A stretch of 42,399 nucleotides of DNA from a virus: the IMG/VR virus record IMGVR_UViG_3300028104_000061, positions 1 to 42,399 of that record; one strand, given 5' to 3'. The notes under the pieces are model-generated. The model ran no database searches. It saw nothing but the letters and a program-made list of their open reading frames with translations, and had not been told where the DNA came from. Positions 39,763 through 42,399 of the stretch are shown one piece after another. A program made the translations under genes and the position numbers. Positions within the stretch are counted from its first letter, which is position 1; every line of letters begins with the position of its first letter.

Positions 39763-40143
39763 ATGACTAAGAAGAACGCCACCAGCGAGATGCGCCGCTG
39801 CATCGGCAGCAAGACCTTCGGCATCGAGCCGCACGAGGCGCCGGTCGCCGACTTCCCCGCCCAGCCAAGCCAGAAGGACGGGCTCGGGCGGATGTGCAAG
39901 CCGCACTGGCGCCAGTACACCAACGCGCTGCGCAAGGCCGCGCTCGCCCGCAAGGCGGTCGAGGCTCCCGTCGAGTCGGATCCGGCCCAGCCCGCCGATC
40001 GGCAGGAGGACAAGAAGGCCGAGGTCGCGAGCACCATTCGCGCCCTGGCGACCGGCAAGCCGGCGACCAAGCGCGAACGGCGACGCACGCCGATGGCGCA
40101 CCTGCCGAGCAAGGGCGGCGACCACCCGCCGGAGGCCAAGTAG
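39763..40143 (+). CDS. Small basic hypothetical protein
   Basis: 126 residues from ATG 39763, with GAAGGAGAT at ideal distance, so the start is firm. The N-terminal 55 residues (MRRCIGSKTFGIEPHEAPVADF, RMCKPHWRQYTNAL) contain a Cys pair and histidines that could bind zinc. The C-terminal half is Lys/Arg-rich, suggesting nucleic-acid contact. It is the middle gene of the three-gene plus-strand operon. Confidence 0.65.
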   Translation: MTKKNATSEMRRCIGSKTFGIEPHEAPVADFPAQPSQKDGLGRMCKPHWRQYTNALRKAALARKAVEAPVESDPAQPADRQEDKKAEVASTIRALATGKPATKRERRRTPMAHLPSKGGDHPPEAK

Positions 40144-40479
40144 GTGATGTCCACCGACACCGCGTGCCCGCTCTGCGGATCGACCGCCGTCTGGCATCGC
40201 TGCCTCGGCGCCGAGCTGCCAGCGGATGGTGACAACGCCGAGCGCCGCATCGACCTCGCCTCCGAGGTAGCCGACATCCGCGACGTCCTGGCGGAGCTCC
40301 AGACCCGCTTCGAGCGGGTCATGGAGGACGTCCGCCGACTGCCCGGCGGCGAGATGGTCTGGCAGCGCATCGATGCGTACCCGGGCGTGCGCCTCGACCG
40401 CGACATGGGCGCCGGCAAGGGCGCCGACGGCTGGCTCGGCGAGGTCGCCACGTTCCTGGAAGGCGACGCCGCCGAGTAG
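40144..40479 (+). CDS. Small protein with N-terminal CxxC zinc motif
   Basis: 111 residues, starting at GTG 40144 or ATG 40147, directly after the previous stop (TAG GTG ATG). ACPLCGSTAVWHRC gives a zinc-ribbon-like N-terminus. A helical, acidic middle follows (DLASEVADIRDVLAELQTRFERVMEDV). It is the last gene of the plus-strand operon and a hairpin terminator follows 23 bases after its stop. Function unknown. Confidence 0.65.
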   Translation: MMSTDTACPLCGSTAVWHRCLGAELPADGDNAERRIDLASEVADIRDVLAELQTRFERVMEDVRRLPGGEMVWQRIDAYPGVRLDRDMGAGKGADGWLGEVATFLEGDAAE

Positions 40480-40501
40480 ATCACCGTTCCGCCACACGAC
40501 G

Positions 40502-40528
40502 GGCCCCGGGCGAATGTCCGGGGCCTTT
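40502..40528 (+). terminator. Rho-independent-type terminator
   Basis: An 8-bp perfect stem, GGCCCCGG (40502-40509) with CCGGGGCC (40518-40525), an 8-base loop and then TTT. It ends the three-gene plus-strand operon and separates it from the convergent HNH gene ending at 40563. The T-run is short, so efficiency is uncertain. Confidence 0.7.
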
Positions 40529-40562
40529 ACTCGTCCGGTGGCGTCAGTGGTCCGCCTCGCGC

Positions 40563-41039
40563 TCATCGCGCCACTCCGGCGCCCTGTGGCGCCCCGGCGC
40601 GAAATCGGGCGGGATCCCGATCGGCAGACGGCGTAATTCGGGAAACTCGGCCGCGCGTATACAGTCGCGAGGCGCGGTCTGGGCGCAGGTCCGTGCCCAT
40701 AGGGTCTACGCCACCCCGGTCCGGCAACGCTCCCTTCGTCGAGTTGCACGAGCGACAGAGCACGGCGCAGTTGCCAATGTCGAACGGCGAACCGCCAGCG
40801 GCGAGCGGCACGACGTGATCGACGGTCAGGTCACGCGCGGGATGGGCAGGGCGGCCGTAGCCCGGGCACCAGTCCCCGTGCTCGCCACGCCAGGCGCGCA
40901 GGACGCGGGCGCTGAGACGCTGCCAGGCCGGCGTGCTGTAGAGGGCGTTGTGGCGGCTGCGGTTCGACTGCCGGGCGTGCTCAGTGCAGCGACTACCTGG
41001 ACGGCTGGTGACGACACCGCAGACCGTGCACAGCTTCAA
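40563..41039 (-). CDS. HNH endonuclease (packaging-associated type)
   Basis: 158 residues from ATG 41039. An N-terminal CxxC (CTVCG) and Cys/His pair (RCTEH) form a zinc site. A basic helix (RSRHNALYSTPAWQRLSARVLRAW) leads to the HNH core LTVDHVVPLAAGGSPFDIGNCAVLCRSCNSTKG: DH, then Asn, with Asn in place of the last His (HNN variant). This N-terminal plus core layout is that of HNH enzymes lying near phage terminase genes, where they help cut concatemers. Here it is just after the holin-like gene. Confidence 0.85.
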   Translation of the reverse strand: MKLCTVCGVVTSRPGSRCTEHARQSNRSRHNALYSTPAWQRLSARVLRAWRGEHGDWCPGYGRPAHPARDLTVDHVVPLAAGGSPFDIGNCAVLCRSCNSTKGALPDRGGVDPMGTDLRPDRASRLYTRGRVSRITPSADRDPARFRAGAPQGAGVAR

Positions 41040-41049
41040 GGGCAGAACG

Positions 41050-41298
41050 TCAGTCGGTTGTCGCCCACCGCAACGCTGCGCGGTAGGCGGCCTTGAGGAT
41101 CGCCGTGCCGATCGCCGTAGCCGCGACCAGCCAGCCCTGCTCGTCGGTCGGGATGCCGGCGACGTTCGCTGTCGCCAGCGCCGCGGCGGCGGTTATCAGC
41201 GCGTCGGCGATGAAGTCCTTGGCCAGCTTGCGCCATGTGAGCGGACTGACGCCGGTGCCATCGGTCAGCGCTCCACCGGCGCCTACTGAAGCGGTCAT
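41050..41298 (-). CDS. Holin-like small membrane protein
   Basis: 82 residues from ATG 41298 (ATGA overlap with the endolysin). Two hydrophobic segments, DALITAAAALATANVAG (about residues 32-48) and GWLVAATAIGTAILKAAY (about 55-72), are joined by a short polar turn, and the C-terminus is basic (RAALRWATTD). Size, two-helix layout and position right behind the endolysin are typical of holins. No specific holin family could be named. Confidence 0.65.
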   Translation of the reverse strand: MTASVGAGGALTDGTGVSPLTWRKLAKDFIADALITAAAALATANVAGIPTDEQGWLVAATAIGTAILKAAYRAALRWATTD

Positions 41299-42086
41299 CG
41301 CACTGCCTCCAACGTGTTGATTGCCTCGCCTATGGCGGTCTTCTGGCGTGCGGCAGCCAGCACTACCTGCGGCGCCGTTGTCAGGGCGGCGACCAAGGCG
41401 GCGCGCGTCTTCGGCCCGAATAGACCGTCAACGACGAGCGCCGGCGTGGCGCCCAGACTGTTGAGCAGCTGCTGCAGCTGCTTGATCTCGTCCACAGTCA
41501 CGGGCTGTACCTCCGGCTCGGATGGGGGCGACTCGGGCGCGGGCGCAGTCTTGAAGTAGCCGGCAAAGGTCGGCGTCTTGGCCCGCGCCTCCGAGTCGCG
41601 GTAGAAGCTGACGTGGGTGTGCCAGGTGTGGCTCTTGTCGGCCTCACCGGGCTTCGGTGCGCTCTTGATGCCGCGCTCTCGGTCGTAGCGCAGGACGGTC
41701 GTGCCGTCGGGGCTGTAAATGACCTCGCGGATGTCCGCCGTGCCCGCTGCATTGGCCTGGCACTGGGCGACGAGCCACGTCGAGAACTCGCGCAACAGCT
41801 TCGCCGCGCCACGGTCGAGCGTGTTGCGGTTGAACTGGATGTCGATGGCTGCGCGGGCGTCGGAGAGGCCAGCCTTGTCGCGCGCAGTCTTGACGCTGTA
41901 GTCGTCCCAGCGCTGGCCGACGCAGCTACCCTGGCTGCCGAAGATCTGGTCCTTGCCGAGGTGATAGCCACGGAAGCCTCGCCCAGGCTGGCAACTGCGG
42001 GCGATCGAGAAGTTCTCCCTGGGGCAGCCGGTCCAGCCAACGAAGGCGGTGCGCAGGTCCTTGAGCGGCTGCGGCGTGTAAGTCAC
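41295..42086 (-). CDS. Endolysin: M15-like peptidase plus peptidoglycan-binding domain
   Basis: 263 residues from ATG 42086. The catalytic half holds His42 (GYHLGKDQIFG), Asp82 (DARAAIDIQF) and the histidine cluster HTWHTHVSF (153-161), the order of zinc ligands in M15-type peptidases found in endolysins of phages of high-GC hosts. A Pro/Glu linker (181-194) joins a C-terminal peptidoglycan-binding domain 1 (VDEIKQLQQLLNSLG ... VVDGLFGPKTRAAL, about 198-231). It probably cleaves peptide bonds of the wall at lysis after holin action. The bond cleaved is not known. Confidence 0.8.
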   Translation of the reverse strand: MTYTPQPLKDLRTAFVGWTGCPRENFSIARSCQPGRGFRGYHLGKDQIFGSQGSCVGQRWDDYSVKTARDKAGLSDARAAIDIQFNRNTLDRGAAKLLREFSTWLVAQCQANAAGTADIREVIYSPDGTTVLRYDRERGIKSAPKPGEADKSHTWHTHVSFYRDSEARAKTPTFAGYFKTAPAPESPPSEPEVQPVTVDEIKQLQQLLNSLGATPALVVDGLFGPKTRAALVAALTTAPQVVLAAARQKTAIGEAINTLEAVR

Positions 42087-42099
42087 CGGGCCGGCTCGA

Positions 42100-42399
42100 T
42101 CACCGGAGAAGCTGCACGAGCGTCAGAAGCCCGAGCACCGCGGTGAGCATAGAGACGCCGAAGACCATGTTGAGCAGGCTTCGGGCGCCGCGCAACTGCT
42201 GGATGAGATCGTCGTGGAGATTCACGGTCTCCTCGAGGCGCTCGATGCGAACGGCGAGACGGTGCTCGCTCGCCGCGACCCCGGACAAGACATCAGCGGC
42301 GCGGGCGCGCTGTCCGGAAGTGAGCTCCTCACGAAGACCATTGAGCGCGGCGTACAGCTCGCGGGTGGAGACAAGGCCATTCGGACGGTGCTCATCCAT
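42100..42399 (-). CDS. XhlA-like coiled-coil membrane protein (lysis accessory)
   Basis: 99 residues; ATG at the very last three bases of the window. A helical N-terminal part with a coiled coil (SEHRLAVRIERLEETVNLHDDLIQQL, about 45-72) is followed by a single C-terminal membrane helix (LNMVFGVSMLTAVLGLLTLVQLL). This is the layout of the haemolysin XhlA/phage lysis-accessory family, and the next gene is the endolysin. If the molecule is circular, this gene's Shine-Dalgarno lies at bases 3-17 of the window. Confidence 0.65.
   Translation of the reverse strand: MDEHRPNGLVSTRELYAALNGLREELTSGQRARAADVLSGVAASEHRLAVRIERLEETVNLHDDLIQQLRGARSLLNMVFGVSMLTAVLGLLTLVQLLR

Noticed and set aside
39409-40749. 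446-codon minus-strand open frame opposite the three small plus-strand genes
   Set aside because: The plus-strand genes have strong ribosome-binding sites, sensible compositions and a shared terminator; the minus frame has none of these.

Overview
The window reads as an essentially complete genome of a temperate, high-GC, tailed (siphovirus-type) phage or prophage, not ordinary chromosome. Almost every gene lies on the minus strand in tightly packed 1- or 4-base stop/start overlaps, and the modules follow phage order. The host cannot be named from sequence. High GC, GTG starts, large serine recombinases and a ReqiPepy6 gp37-like tail protein point to a Gram-positive-like or Chloroflexota-type high-GC host (inference). 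The two ends appear to join: the right-most gene starts exactly at base 42399, and bases 1-30, read as its upstream sequence, supply a ribosome-binding-like GGAG and an in-frame stop. The sequence may therefore be a circularised or circularly permuted genome.

Layout, right to left, the direction of most transcription. 42399-40563: lysis genes (XhlA-like membrane protein, endolysin, holin-like protein) and an HNH nuclease. 39505-40479: three small plus-strand genes ending at a hairpin terminator. 39412-30851: ParB-methyltransferase fusion, small terminase, a single ORF fusing large terminase to portal, scaffold, a promoter and 5' hairpin, P22-type coat protein, and head-tail genes; a plus-strand membrane 'moron' sits inside this block. 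30834-21746: major tail protein, tail assembly chaperones with a canonical CCCAAAC -1 frameshift site, tape measure, Dit-like protein and tail-tip or fibre proteins carrying shared DHRH(A/G)RE repeats.

21686-14419 is a cargo block that looks compositionally less GC-rich. It is a translationally coupled four-gene operon, DruA (DUF4338) - NurA - HerA - large Eco57I-like N6-adenine methyltransferase, next to two plus-strand genes (13136-14391) encoding a zinc-ribbon protein with a HEPN-like Rx4H motif. This looks like a candidate anti-phage or host-conflict system and is the most interesting part of the window. The methyltransferase could mark self DNA. HerA-NurA could form the translocase-nuclease effector; the methyltransferase's own N-terminal nuclease-like motif has Glu where the catalytic Lys is expected. 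DruA would be a further sensor or effector.

12893-2966 is the regulation, replication and integration block. It holds a ribbon-helix-helix protein, an SSB-like protein ending DLPF, a prim-pol/AAA helicase broken by a one-base frameshift, a gene carrying nine ACGACTGG octamers (a possible intragenic origin), a Cas4/RecB-like exonuclease, a small PD-(D/E)XK nuclease, two overlapping large serine recombinases, and a second RepA-like AAA ATPase. A strikingly symmetrical array of seven GTGCAC palindromes follows the last of these. 2736-71 holds small, mostly unrecognised genes, including two 34-residue genes, and a second HNH nuclease. I saw no tRNA, rRNA, CRISPR array or insertion sequence.
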